From Sipunculus nudus (lineage: Eukaryota; Annelida; Sipuncula; Golfingiida; Sipunculidae), in the NCBI GenBank assembly GCA_026874595.1, contig CM049306.1:22429019-22493018 (forward strand): a DNA stretch of 64,000 bases, read 5' to 3'. Positions 1 to 58,807 of the stretch are shown here, one piece after another; position 1 is the stretch's first letter, and each line of letters opens with the position of its first letter. A model generated the notes under the pieces. That model worked only from the letters and a program-made list of their open reading frames with translations, made no database searches and was not told the DNA's origin. The translations under genes and the position numbers were made by a program.

Positions 1-879
1 TGTAGACCTATAAAATCAGTGCTGACCAACAGTGACCACTTTGTAGGTCAATAAAATCAGTTACCATCTTGAAGGTCTATAAAATCAGTGCTGACAAGCA
101 GTGTCCACCTTGAAGGTCAATAAAATCAGTTACCATCTTGAAGGTCTATAAAATCAGTGCTGACAAGCAGTGACCACCTTGTAGGTAAATAAAATCAGTT
201 ACCATCTTGAAGGTCTATAAAATCAGTGCTGACAAGCAGTGACCACCTTGTAGGTCAATAAAATCAGTTACCATCTTGAAGGTCTATAAAATCAGTGCTG
301 ACAAGCAGTGACCACCTTGTAGGTCAATAAAATCAGTTACCATCTTGAAGGTCTATAAAATCAGTGCTGACAAGCAGTGACCACCTTGTAGGTCAATAAA
401 ATCAGTTACCATCTTGAAGGTCTATAAAATCAGTGCTGACCAACAGTGACCACCTTGTAGGTCAATAAAATCAGTTACCATCTTGAAGGTCTATAAAATC
501 AGTGCTGACAAGCAGTGACCACCTTGTAGGTCAATAAAATCAGTTACCATCTTGAAGGTCTATAAAATCAGTGCTGACAAGCAGTGACCACCTTGTAGTT
601 CAATAAAATCAGTTACCATCTTGAAGGTCTATAAAATCAGTGCTGAACAACAGTGACCACCTTGTAGGTCAATAAAATCAGTTACCATCTTGAAGGTCTA
701 TAAAATCAGTGCTGACAAGCAGTGACCACCTTGTAGGTCAATAAAATCAGTTACCATCTTGAAGGTCTATAAAATCAGTGCTGACAAGCAGTGACCACCT
801 TGTAGGTCAATAAAATCAGTTACCATCTTGAAGGTCTATAAAATCAGTGCTGACCAACAGTGACCACCTTGTAGGTCAA
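1..879. repeat. 69-bp satellite array, left part (about 12.7 units)
   Basis: Near-identical head-to-tail units with a 69-bp period (for example TTACCATCTT at 61, 130, 199). Each unit is two related 28-bp halves (GTTACCATCTTGAAGG... and GTGACCACCTTGTAGG..., both ending ATAAAATCA) around a 13-bp insert GTGCTGACAAGCA. Variants such as GACCAAC for GACAAGC recur. The array lies in intron 8 of the kinase gene and is truncated by the window start. Confidence 0.5.
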
Positions 880-2790
880 CAAGTGATCCATGGGTCATGA
901 CACTCAGCTGACTGGGAAGAGATTCACAAAAGGAAATTTTATCATCTGAATGGTAGTATATACCCATTCAACTGAAGCATCAAACAGATTAACAAAGAGG
1001 CCAAGATTGTGTCTGCATTTATATATATATATATTTAAAAAATAGAGAAAAAATGCGTAAAATTAAAAAAAAATACAGGTGGCTCCACCAGTCTGCAGAA
1101 ACTAATTAAAACACTTAATGGTCAATATACATGCAAAGAATCATGGTGATCTCTGCATTAGTTGTTCAGATACTTCAGCTTTTGTATCAAATTTTCTATT
1201 ATTCTGAGGGATACTTCGGAGTCCCATAGCTTGAAGGATATGGGAAACAGAGACTTAATTTCAGGTTTCCACAGACACTTTTCATGGGCCTCCTTGCATG
1301 ACAAGAATGAAGATTCTAGGTCCAGTTGTTACTATTTGTACCCTGTTGACAGATAACCACATCATAAAAGATCTCAAAAATAGAGAAAAAATTCGTAAAA
1401 ATTTGAAAAAAATAGAGGTGGCGCACCCAGTCTGCAGAAACTGGTGAAACACCTTATGATCAATATGTATGCGAAAAATCATGACCATCAGTGTTGTAGT
1501 TATTGAGATACTGCAGTTTTTGTATCAAATTTTTCTTTATTCTGGGGGGTATTTTGGAGCCATACAGCTTAAAGGATATGGGTAACAGAGACCTAATTTC
1601 AGGTTTCCATGGAGACTTTTTATGATTCTCCCTGTGTGTCAAGAATGAAGATTCTAGGTCCAGTTGTTATGATTTGTGCCCTGTTAACAGATGTTCATAT
1701 CTTTAAAGGTCTCAAAAATAGAGAAAAAAATTCGTAAAAAAAACCTGAACAAATACAGGTGGTGCCACCAGTCTGCAGAAACTGATGAAACACTCCATGA
1801 TCAATATCCATGCAAACAATTAGGATGATCTCTGCATTAGTTGTTCAGATACTTCAGCTTTTGTATCAAATTTTCCATTATTCTGAGCTGTACTTTGGAG
1901 TGCCATGGCTCAAAGGATATGGGTAACAGAGATCTTATTTGAGGTTTCCATGGAGACTTTTCATAGGTCTCTCACTGTGTCAAGAATGAAGATTCTAGGT
2001 CCAGTCTTTACGATTTGTGCCCTGTTAACAGATGTTCACATATTTAAAGGTCTCACAAATAGAGAAAACAATTCGTAAAGAATCGAAAAATACAGGTGGC
2101 ACCACCAGTCTGCAGAAACTGATGAAACATCTCATGATCAATATGTATGCCAAAAATCATGACCATCAGTGATGTAGTTAATGAGATATTGAAGTTTTTG
2201 TATGAAATTTTTGACTATTCTGGGGGGTACTTTGGGGCTCCATAGCTCAAAGGATATGGGTAACAGAGACCTAATTTCTGGTTTCCATGGAGACTTTTCA
2301 TAGGTCTCTCAGTGTGTACAGAATGAAGATTCTAGGTCCAGTCTTTACGTTTTGTGCCTTGTTAACAGATGTTCACATTTTTAAAGGTCTCAAAAATAGA
2401 AAAAAAATTCGTAAAAAAAATCCAAAAATATAGGTGGCGCCACCAGTCTGCAGGAACTGATGGAAAACCTCATGATTAATATGTATGCCAAAAATCATGA
2501 CCATCAGTGAAGTAGTTAATGAGATATTGAAGTTTTTGTATGAAATTTTTGACTATTCTGAGGGGTACTTTGGGGCCCCATAGCTCAAAGGATATGGGTA
2601 ACAGAGACCTCATTTCTGGTTTCCAAGGAGATTTTTCATGGACCTCTCAGAATGTTGAGTTACAAGTTTCTAGGTCTAGCGGTTACGATTTGTGCCAGGT
2701 TAACGGACGGACGAACAGACGGACAGACAGACAGACGACGGACAAAAGGTGATCGCTATAGCTCAGATGACTTACAGTCAGCTGAGCTAA
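880..2790 (+). mobile_element. Tandem-core, terminal-hairpin element (family I) inserted in the satellite
   Basis: Starts CAAGTGATCCATGGGTCATG with CTCAGCTG close behind. The core is five tandem units of ~339 bp (GTCTGCAG at about 1091, 1430, 1771, 2108, 2446). It is followed by a GGAC/AGAC-type microsatellite (2704-2745) and an end hairpin, AGCTCAGATGACT/AGTCAGCTGAGCT with a 3-nt loop, finishing in CTAA. No coding capacity is visible. The architecture matches bivalve pearl/Helentron-like non-autonomous elements (family knowledge; assignment inferred). Confidence 0.5.
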
Positions 2791-4455
2791 TAAAATCAGT
2801 TACCATCTTGAAGGTCTATAAAATCAGTGCTGACAAGCAGTGACCACCTTGTAGGTCAATAAAATCAGTTACCATCTTGAAGGTCTATAAAATCAGTGCT
2901 GACAAGCAGTGACCACCTTGTAGGTAAATAAAATCAGTTACCATCTTGAAGGTCTATAAAATCAGTGCTGACAAGCAGTGTCCACCTTGAAGGTCAATAA
3001 AATCAGTTACCATCTTGAAGGTCTATAAAATCAGTGCTGACAAGCAGTGACCACCTTGTAGGTCAATAAAATCAGTTACCATCTTGAAGGTCTATAAAAT
3101 CAGTGCTGACAAGCAGTGACCACCTTGTAGGTAAATAAAATCAGTTACCATCTTGAAGGTCTATAAAATCAGTGCTGACCAACAGTGACCAACTTGTAGG
3201 TCCATAAAATCAGTTACCATCTTGAAGGCCTATAAAATCAGTGCTGACAAGCAGTGACCACCTTGTAGGTCAATAAAATCAGTTACCATCTTGAAGGTCT
3301 ATAAAATCAGTGCTGACAAGCAGTGACCACCTTGTAGGTCAATAAAATCAGTTACCATCTTGAAGGTCTATAAAATCAGTGCTAACCAACAGTGACCACC
3401 TTGTAGGTCAATAAAATCAGTTACCATCTTGAAGGTCTATAAAATCAGTGCTGACAAGCAGTGACCACCTTGTAGGTCAATAAAATCAGTTACCATCTTG
3501 AAGGTCTATAAAATCAGTGCTGACAAGCAGTGACCACCTTGTAGGTCAATAAAATCAGTTACCATCTTGAAGGTCTATAAAATCAGTGCTGACAAGTAGT
3601 GTCCACCTTGAAGGTCAATAAAATCAGTTACCATCTTGAAGGTCTATAAAATCAGTGCTGACAAGCAGTGACCACCTTGTAGGTCAATAAAATCAGTTAC
3701 CATCTTGAAGGTCTATAAAATCAGTGCTGACAAGCAGTGACCACCTTGTAGGTAAATAAAATCAGTTACCATCTTGAAGGTCTATAAAATCAGTGCTGAC
3801 CAACAGTGACCAACTTGTAGGTCCATAAAATCAGTTACCATCTTGAAGGCCTATAAAATCAGTGCTGACAAGCAGTGACCACCTTGTAGGTCAATAAAAT
3901 CAGTTACCATCTTGAAGGTCTATAAAATCAGTGCTGACCAACAGTGACCACCTTGTAGGTCAATAAAATCAGTTACCATCTTGAAGGTCTATAAAATCAG
4001 AGCTGACAAGCAGTGACCACCTTGTAGGTCAATAAAATCAGTTACCATCTTGAAGGTCTATAAAATCAGTGCTGACCAACAGTGACCACCTTGTAGGTCA
4101 ATAAAATCAGTTACCATCTTGAAGGTCTATAAAATCAGTGCTGACAAGCAGTGACCACCTTGTAGGTCAATAAAATCAGTTACCATCTTGAAGGTTTATA
4201 AAATCAGTGCTGACCAACAGTGACCACCTTGTAGGTCCATAAAATCAGTTACCATCTTGAAGGCCTATAAAATCAGTGCTGACAAGCAGTGACCACCTTG
4301 TAGGTCAATAAAATCAGTTACCAAATTGAAGGTCTATAAAATCAGTGCTGACCAACAGTGACCACCTTGTAGGTCAATAAAATCAGTTACCATCTTGAAG
4401 GTCTATAAAATCAGTGCTGACAAGCAGTGACCACTGTGTAGGCAAATAAAATCAG
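2791..4455. repeat. 69-bp satellite array, right part (about 24 units) with 621-bp higher-order duplication
   Basis: Same 69-bp unit and orientation as the array at 1-879, resuming exactly after the inserted element. Marker variants recur at a spacing of 621 bp (nine units): GTCCACC at 2980 and 3601, GGTAAAT at 3130 and 3751, CAACTTGTAG at 3190 and 3811, GGCC at 3227 and 3848. A further GGCC variant lies 414 bp (six units) on, at 4262. This shows segmental amplification of multi-unit blocks. Confidence 0.5.
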
Positions 4456-4479
4456 AATATTGTTTTTAGCAAATCTTAC

Positions 4480-50850
<46,371 letters not shown>

Positions 50851-52570
50851 ATGGATTCCAACGAGCCCCACAATAAACTAGTCTCTTTTTTTTAAAATAA
50901 AACTTATTTTAATAAGCTGAAACTGTTTCCTGATACAGATATCATAATAGCTGTGATTATAAAAGTTACAATTATACTTTTCAATATCAATTCCTGGTCA
51001 CTTAATTCATTTAAGTATAATTGAAGAAATGCAAATGCCACTATAGAAGAAATCCAGTTTGCACTATACTGAAAAAAACCTAATTGATGCTGTTGAGGAA
51101 ATCCAGCTGGCACTGTTTAAGAAGTCTAATTGGCACTACCGAAGAAATTAAATTGATATTCTTGAAGAAATCCAACTGACACATCTGAGGAATTCCAACT
51201 GGCATAATTGAAAAAAATCCAGTTGCCCCTATTTAAGGCAAGTATCTCTTTGTGAAGTAAAACGATATGAGAAAACTGCAGCGATCTTGTGAGGCAGTCA
51301 ACACAGGCACACTGGGACCCTTTGTTTAGCTTGTATCATTCATATATTCATCAGAACAGCCACGAAATCATGAAGTTGCCACTTTGGTTTATTGACAGCT
51401 TGTCTCCAGCCCCTTGCATGCCCTGTGATCAGTACCGGTGAGTCTAACTTGTTTTCAGAGTGGGTTGCAGGAATACCAATGCAATGAGATACCCTAGACG
51501 TGCCCAGCAGCAGACAGCAGAATCGTGAAGTGGAGCTTCTTCATCACAGATGGGTCAATAGAGGACTAATTATAGGTGGTTTCCCACATCCCACCTCTCA
51601 CCTGTCCCATGGATATTGCGACCTGAGTATAATGCTACTTCCCAATACAGTCTGCTTAATTATGAATCCCCCCCAGGCCTGATATCGCAGGCATCTTGGA
51701 TAAATGCACAAACTATTCAACAGACCAGCATGGTCTCCTGAACCAGATGTTGTGTGGAGTGGCACGTGTCCTTCGGTCCCAGGAACACATATGTTAAATA
51801 TGGCCACTGCCTCCCCATCCCAATCAATATGCCTGTTAAATTACCTCTATAAGCCAACCACATATATTGATATGCCAGCTTGATTGTTGTCATAAATGAA
51901 ACTGAAACCATTCTGTCTGCCAATAGGGAAAGCCAGCAGGAAATTATTGATATAACTTTTTTAAAGTATAATTATGGTAACTTATATTTATGGTTTCTCT
52001 TGAGTTACAACTGACAAGTGTAAACAAACATAAGTCTAAAACAAATATACACAAATGATAACAACATGTAGGCCCTAATACAGTACGGTGATTTTTTTCA
52101 CTAGAGGTGACATCAGCTGTCCATAATCCATACCACTGCCTCTGGAAGTTGACAACAGTAAATTTTTCCTAAAACATGATGGTCAATAGACAATGAATGA
52201 AATATTTATTTAAATTAATACCTTAAATCATTTGAAGTTCCAGTGAAAAGATTTCACTAGTTCAAATAACCAAAAAAATAAATAAATGATTGATTTATTG
52301 ACAAAGAATGGACCATTCAGTTGTAAATTTTAAGCAATTTTCTCATTCATATCCATTAATTTTGTTTTAAAACTTAAATCACTGAAAATAAATATTGCAG
52401 AAAAAAGCACTGCAAGAGTTGCATAACATGCCCATTGTGAGACCTCTGCCCTCAAGAAACTAAATATGCATGGATTTGCCAAGAATCAGACTCATGTGAG
52501 ATACTTAATTCCTTATAAGGTAATATTCAGAGTAAGTTTAATCAAAAGCCATCAAATTCCCATTAATTTT
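50851..52570. other. 5' flank or 5' UTR region of PI4K2
   Basis: Upstream of the first coding exon. No CpG-rich promoter, TATA box at a credible distance, or upstream exon could be supported. 51044-51235 is a degenerate ~35-bp repeat (GAAATCCAACTGGCA-type). 51360-51920 looks non-repetitive and is less AT-rich than its surroundings, but no coding signature is seen. Confidence 0.5.
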
Positions 52571-53022
52571 TAGGTGCCCATTACACCTTCCTTTTGAAAA
52601 AGAATTTGTGATTTTTGGTTTACTCTGTATATATATATTAATGATCTATGGGTAAATTTGGTTGTGTAAAATTCTTATAATGCCTTCGTAAAGGATGTAT
52701 AAATTGTTTATCAATAACGTGTTTACAGCAGTGTTGACAAACCGGAAAAAACATATAACCTAAGGCGGTAGGTTCCTGATATATGTGAAGGTAGAAAGGT
52801 CACTTGTTGCTAAACACCATTTGCAAAGCTCTGGCTTATCCAACTTGCTGCTAAATGCCCTTGTTGAATGTGTTTTATTTTGACATATTATAAACATGTT
52901 AATATAAACAAAACAAGCAGCCTGTGCGCAGTGATATCCATGTTCATGGCCTGTTTTTATAAAAGCTCCCAGTGATTACCTATAGTTTATAAAGGTCAGA
53001 TAGGTGACAAGGCCCCTTTAAC
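52571..53022 (+). mobile_element. Family IV MITE, copy B
   Basis: Collinear with 21925-22345 (AACCTAAGGCGGTAGGTT, CATTTGCAAAGCTCTGGC, AAGGTCAGATAGGTGA). The right end GGCCCCTTTAA retains the TTAA terminus. Confidence 0.5.
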
Positions 53023-53129
53023 ATGACAAAAACACAGTCTGCTGACCTGTGAGTTGATAACAACTTCACCAAATGTCAACAGATAGACCTTCCCAAATAT
53101 GGCCGTCTATAAGATGGGAATGTAAACAA

Positions 53130-56100
53130 CAGGCTTAGGTCAAGTACATGTACTTGTACTTGGTACTTGTACTCAATTACAAAATTTTCAGTTCTTGGCC
53201 TGTACTTGTACTTGGTACTTTTTACCAAGTTCAGTACTTGTACTGTACTTGTACTTGCTAAAAATGTACTTGAAAAATCAAGTACATTTCAAGTACTAGT
53301 CAAATACATGTATTTTTTAAATTATTTTGAATACAGAGCCACTTATGTACTTACCACAGCATTAGGAGACCTCAGGCAGGGCCCGACAATTTTTTTTTTT
53401 TGCTGACTAGCCCATGGGCTAGTCAAGTTTGATTTTTGACTAGCCCGCAGAAAAATTTCACTAGCCCAGTATTTTTCAACAAAATTAAATTAAAAATTAA
53501 ATATCATAAAGATAATCTGATGACAATGAGACATTTTGGCCAAGATGGCATCAAGGGAAGTCAAATAGACAAAACATATGAATTCCTTTATACATACATT
53601 CATGTTTGTGTCTGGTATTAACACTATTCATGAGGTGTATTAATTTGTTTTTGATGTTTGCAAAATAGTGAAAACAAGACCTTTATTATAAAAATTCAAT
53701 GGTGTCACCGGTATTGAGAAAACATGAAAAATGTGTACCTCTTCCCCACCATCCCGGATTTAGAATTTAAAATTGCCCAAAATGTGTCTTTTGATTACAA
53801 AAATGCAGAGTGCACCTCAAGGTTGCAGAGAAAATCTTGTCTCCTGATCTGCTCGTCGTTGTTTCTATTTTTTTTTTTTTGCAATAAACCAGTTACCTTA
53901 AAATATCTCAACAAATTCATAATTAACTCCCTTTGAGGTATCCAAAAATGTTCCTTGACTTATACAATTGTCATTCAAATCTTAATCTGGGCTGAAAATT
54001 GTTACTTTCTGGAATTTTCAAGAAAATATCAAAATATTTTCACCAATTACCTGTGGTCATAATTGTTAATGTCATGTTTGTTGCCCCTATGCTCATTTGA
54101 AAATCAATTTGAAAATGTGTCTTTTGATTACAAAAATGCAGAGTGCACCTCAAGGTTGCAGAGGAAATCTTGTCTCCTGATCTGCTCGTCGTTGTTTCTA
54201 TCTTTTTTTATTTTGCAATAAACCAGTTACCTTAAAATATCTCAACAAATTCATAATTAACTCCCTTTGAGGTATCCAAAAATGTTCCTTGACTTATACG
54301 ATTGTCATTCAAATCTTAATCTGGGCTGAAAATTGTTACTTTCTGGAATTTTCAAGAAAATATCAAAATATTTTCACCAATTACCTGTGGTCATAATTGT
54401 TAATGTCATGTTGGTTGCCCCTATGCTCATTTGAAAATCTCGCTGGTCAACTGAATTGATTTCGAAAAATTCGAAGGTACGTGAACATGTGCGCATTTTG
54501 GATAAAAATAACATGAAAACAAGTGATTTTCGTTTTAAACTGAGGTGGGTTGACGATCGGTGATCTACCAGAGAAATCTCTCGACTCTTTTTGATCCCGT
54601 CGGCTGTCATGAAGAGCTCACGCAAAACAGATTGAATGGGACAAGTGGCTGTTCCTTTTACCGTACACAGTACACTGTGCACAGCTGTTCAATTTAATTT
54701 CTAACAGATGAACAGGGAAGTACAGCACAGAACGGAACAGCTTACTGGAGCGCTACCGTGTGTTTGTTTAAGAGACTAAGTCCATGTTCTATGTGAAAAC
54801 ACACGCTACCGCGTATAACATCGGATTTGTTTCCACTGGCAGTTTGACTTTTTGGACATAACAGTTCATCAAATAACAGAAAATTACTGCTGAAATGAAT
54901 TATGTTATTATATTACAGTGTAAGATAAAACAAGCCAAATATCTTTGAATAACTTTTGAGACCAGCTAGGATAAATGTCAGTACTACCAACCGTGTCCAT
55001 AACAAGTTCTGCTGCTGGCCTCGCCGTTCACTACAGGAAAAATGTCAAAGTTGAAAGAAAAGAAACTGCAGGGGACAGTATCGACGCTAATTGTAGCACG
55101 AAAGTGGTCACAAGGAAGGTGGAAAGATGATATTCAGACATTTTGGCAGCAAGAATTTTCACACATTTTGTCATCGAAATTTTGTCGTGAAGGATAAATC
55201 GTTTGCGCAAGAAGCATTTTGCCAAACCTTCGCCGAATGAAACGATCCTCCTCGCAGTTGATCCGTTTAAATTTTAATGTCATTAGATCCCTGTTGAGGT
55301 TTTAGAGTGTGTGTAAGGATTAACTCGTTTATGACTAGCCCATCGGACTTACCAGCCTGGACTTTAGGGTAGTCCGATGGCGAACTTGGGTAGCCCCGGG
55401 CGTCGGGCTATACGGTTTGTCAGGCCCTGTCAGGTCATACAGAAATCTTATCACTATGTATGAATGATACTCCGACAGACAGAACTGACACTAGACTGAA
55501 TAATTCAACCTGTTTTGTGAGTTGTTCTGATGAACCAAAACTATACCTCAGTCCTAAACTGCTCAGATCCTCAGACCTGATTATATGAATGGCTTGTGGA
55601 AACACTACCCACTGAGTAGTTCTGCTGAGTAAGTTGCTGACAGATGCTGACTTACAGACAAAAACTTTGAATGTATCATGTTCATGAAGTGCAATGACAG
55701 CTTGGGTATGCATAACTAAATGAAATGTAGATGAAAATGACAGCTTAATATTATTTTCATCAACTATTCCCAGTCGCTGTGAAAGACTGAAAGTCCATCA
55801 AGACATCTCTGTGGATTTCCTAGAATACAAAAAAAAATTCAGCAATTCAAGCATCAACTTCACCTTTTTGTGTTCTGATATGACTGTGTAATAGTGCATA
55901 TAATATACATATTTCTTATAGTATAAGTATTATTTTCATAAACTATTGCCAACTGCTGTGAAAGGCCATAAAAACTATCACCCTGGATTACCTAAATAAA
56001 AAAAACATTCAGCAAAGTCAAGCAGCAATTCAGGCATCAAAGCACCATTTCTTGTGTACTGATATATGACTGTGTGATAGTGTATATAAATACTGAAAGG

Positions 56101-56428
56101 CCATCAAGACTGTCACCCTGGATCACCTAGAAAAAAAAAACCTAACAAAAAACTTTTGCCAATTGGAGCATCAATCCACCTTTTTTGTGTACCAGTACTG
56201 ATATCTGACTTCGTAACAGTGTGTATAATTAGGTAACTGTTTATTAATAAATATTCAGAAAAATGGCTTTTTTAGTTTTATAATTAAAAATACTTGTACT
56301 TGTACTCAAGAACAGACCCCTGTACTTGTACTCAAGTACATTCAAAAATTGTGTACTTGTACTTGTCAAATTCTGAAGTACTTGTACTTGTACTCAAGTA
56401 CTGACCCCCTGTACTTGACCCAAGCCTG
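53130..56428. mobile_element. hAT-like non-autonomous element with perfect 8-bp target duplication, host of a nested element
   Basis: Terminal inverted repeats CAGGCTTAGGTCAAGTACA and the complement of CAGGCTTGGGTCAAGTACA. GTAAACAA stands directly outside both ends (53122-53129 and 56429-56436). An 8-bp duplication and CAG termini are diagnostic of hAT. Both subterminal zones are packed with GTACTTGTACTTG motifs (probable transposase-binding repeats). Interior 55745-56200 has ~2.7 units of a ~175-bp repeat. No transposase frame is present. Excluding the nested element, it is ~1.25 kb. Confidence 0.5.
53377..55429. mobile_element. CAGGGCC-ended element nested in the hAT-like element (2.05 kb)
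   Basis: Inverted ends CAGGGCCCGACAA and the complement of CAGGGCCTGACAA. TCAGG flanks both sides (53372-53376 and 55430-55434). Subterminal GACTAGCCC motifs occur at both ends. A 333-bp tandem duplication fills 53781-54445. 54450-55260 is non-repetitive and more CpG-containing, with only short open frames (for example + strand 55042-55200). The TIR is hAT-like, but the visible duplication is 5 bp rather than 8, so the superfamily is uncertain. Confidence 0.5.
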
Positions 56429-58807
56429 GTAAACAAAGGAGGACAGGTGATGGGAGTATCACTGTATGGGTTTTTTTTCTTTCTTCTTTCCTATGCCTGG
56501 GCTATACCTTAGAAACTATGTTCAATATGAGGCTTCCTGGTGCCTAACTCAGCTGCTTTTTGGTAATACTTTAAAAGTTCAGTGTGTCACAATTACAGAA
56601 CAATACTGTTGTTGCCTTCATATTTGTGGGGATAAAATTTCGTGAATTTCAACTTTTCAATGTTTTACGAAGGTTTCATTTTTGTGATCTCTCCAAAGAA
56701 ATACATACACCACATATAACCATTATTATATGAATTAATTACATCAAATAATACATGTGTGCACAAAATCTGAAACAACTGTATTGATACACAAGCGAGC
56801 ACTGACCACGTAGAAATTATTGTTCATTAAAGATAATTAAAATTTTAAGGGGACACAAGCAAACATTTATTGAGTAGAAATTACTGTTCATCAGAGATAA
56901 TTTAAATTTTATGGGGACACAAGCAAACATTTATTGAGTAGAAATTATTGTTCATCAAAGATAATTAAATGATCTGATATAATTTATAACAGCAATCTTT
57001 GAACATTCAAGATCTATAATTATTCTTAATACCAATGTTTTACCTTTCAATTTGCATGTGACAAGGGGCAGCCTATCTACCAGGGTTTTATTGTCACTTT
57101 GATTCCCCTTAGCGAATATTGAAAATTTCGAACCCTCCAAACAAAAAGGCAACTACAATATGTGCACTCTGACAACAGCAAAAAAACAACCTGATTCAAG
57201 TCTAATACATCTGAAGTCGAATCTTTTTTATGAATGTTTCTTTCTGTAATGATGGCAAATTACTACTGGTTTGTCTGATACTTTCACACAGGTTAATTTC
57301 CAATATTCAAAATTCCTCCAAATGTGATGTGCACATTTGGAGCAGAATTTAGGGTTTAGCTGAAAAAAGTATTTAATAATGTTTATGGTAGCTAACAAGC
57401 AATGTACTATGATATGTCAAATGTTGTAGTGTACACTTCCATGTGTACAGTGTTATCGCATTCACATCAGACATCAATAGTTACACTCAAATAACCTTGT
57501 TTATGTATGAATGACCTGAAATGTGCGTCATCAAAATTCTTTACTTATTATAAGTTATAAAATTACATGATTTTTTACATCTGTCTAGTTGTATTGTGTG
57601 CATGTGTGCATGGGATAGTATATTGGTTTAAATATTTAACAGCTATCTTGAAGGCTTGTGTGTGGGTGCTAGTATATTTATATATATATATGTTTAATAT
57701 CCCTCACAAGTTTGTTGTGTGCCATTCCCAAAAGGAGTGCCCAGCCATTTTGGCTAAAATTATGTGATGCTTATGCTTTGTTAAAAATGTGACAATGACA
57801 AAACAATATTGAACTAAAGCAAGAGAGACTGAAATATTTGATTAAAACATATTCATTTTATCCTCCATAAAGTGATGGTGCAGAATTTTGGGTTTAGCTG
57901 AAAACCAATTTTATAATGTTTCTGGTAACAATGAGCACCATCATCCAATCAGCAGCTGTCCTAACAACACAGTCAGTGTCACTTCAGTGAACATGACATG
58001 TCACAATTACTTTTTTATACTTAATTTACATTATACAATCAAATTCTTTACAAAAGTCTACTGATATCCCCCTTCTAAATAATCTCCTGCACCAGTCACT
58101 GAAAGGTAATTTTAATAATTATAAATGAATCCCAAACATGAACAGTTGTCCATTTTGTCTATATTCAGCTGTTGATAACATATGGGGGCCACAAAAATCA
58201 ATTTGCAAAATGCCCACTAAATACTACAGAAAGTCCAAGTTGACAGTAAATACCAGGAAATACCACTACTCACTGGTAATTGTTGGACAATTTAATAACA
58301 AATTTATGGCATTTAAATGTAGAAATTAAAAAAATCTGTAGGACACCCAAAGTAATTCTGACCAGCATTTTATTGAATGAATATTCTGTTTAAGTTGATT
58401 ATTTGAAAATACCAGTCATCTTATCATGCAATAAAAATGAAGGCTAACTTTGGTAAAGCATGCATCCATCCTTCATGGTTACTGGATAGTAATTTATGAA
58501 ACAAGGCAAAGATTTTCCTGCAATGTAATAAAAAGACAGGGCAGGAAGTAAAACTAATTTGATGATGTAAGGAGATCATTACTTCAAATTTTAGAACTAT
58601 CATCATTGTTATTGCTGCATTTTCATGATCTGCAAGCTCTACTAAACTAATGCAATTTAAACAGCACCTTCATACATGTAACAACATGTGTTCAAGATGT
58701 TATGTTATGATAAAGAGCTTTTCAAAACACTTATGAACTCTCTAAGTCATTTTATTTTTATCATGACTGAATTTTACAAATCTTCTTCTCACCCATACAA
58801 TATAAAA
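56429..58807. other. 5' flank: no gene; small tandem repeat at 56815-56970
   Basis: About 2.3 copies of a ~63-bp unit (GGGGACACAAGCAAACATTT, ATTGAGTAGAAATTA). AT-rich otherwise; nothing recognised. Confidence 0.5.

Noticed and set aside
880-2790. Firm assignment of family I to canonical Helitrons
   Set aside because: The hairpin and CTAA end fit, but the 5' end is not TC and two other copies are not followed by T. Left as Helentron-like or undetermined.
1-4455. Regularly spaced direct repeats resembling a CRISPR array
   Set aside because: The units are contiguous with no unique spacers, each half-unit is homologous to the other, and the locus is a eukaryotic intron. It is a satellite.
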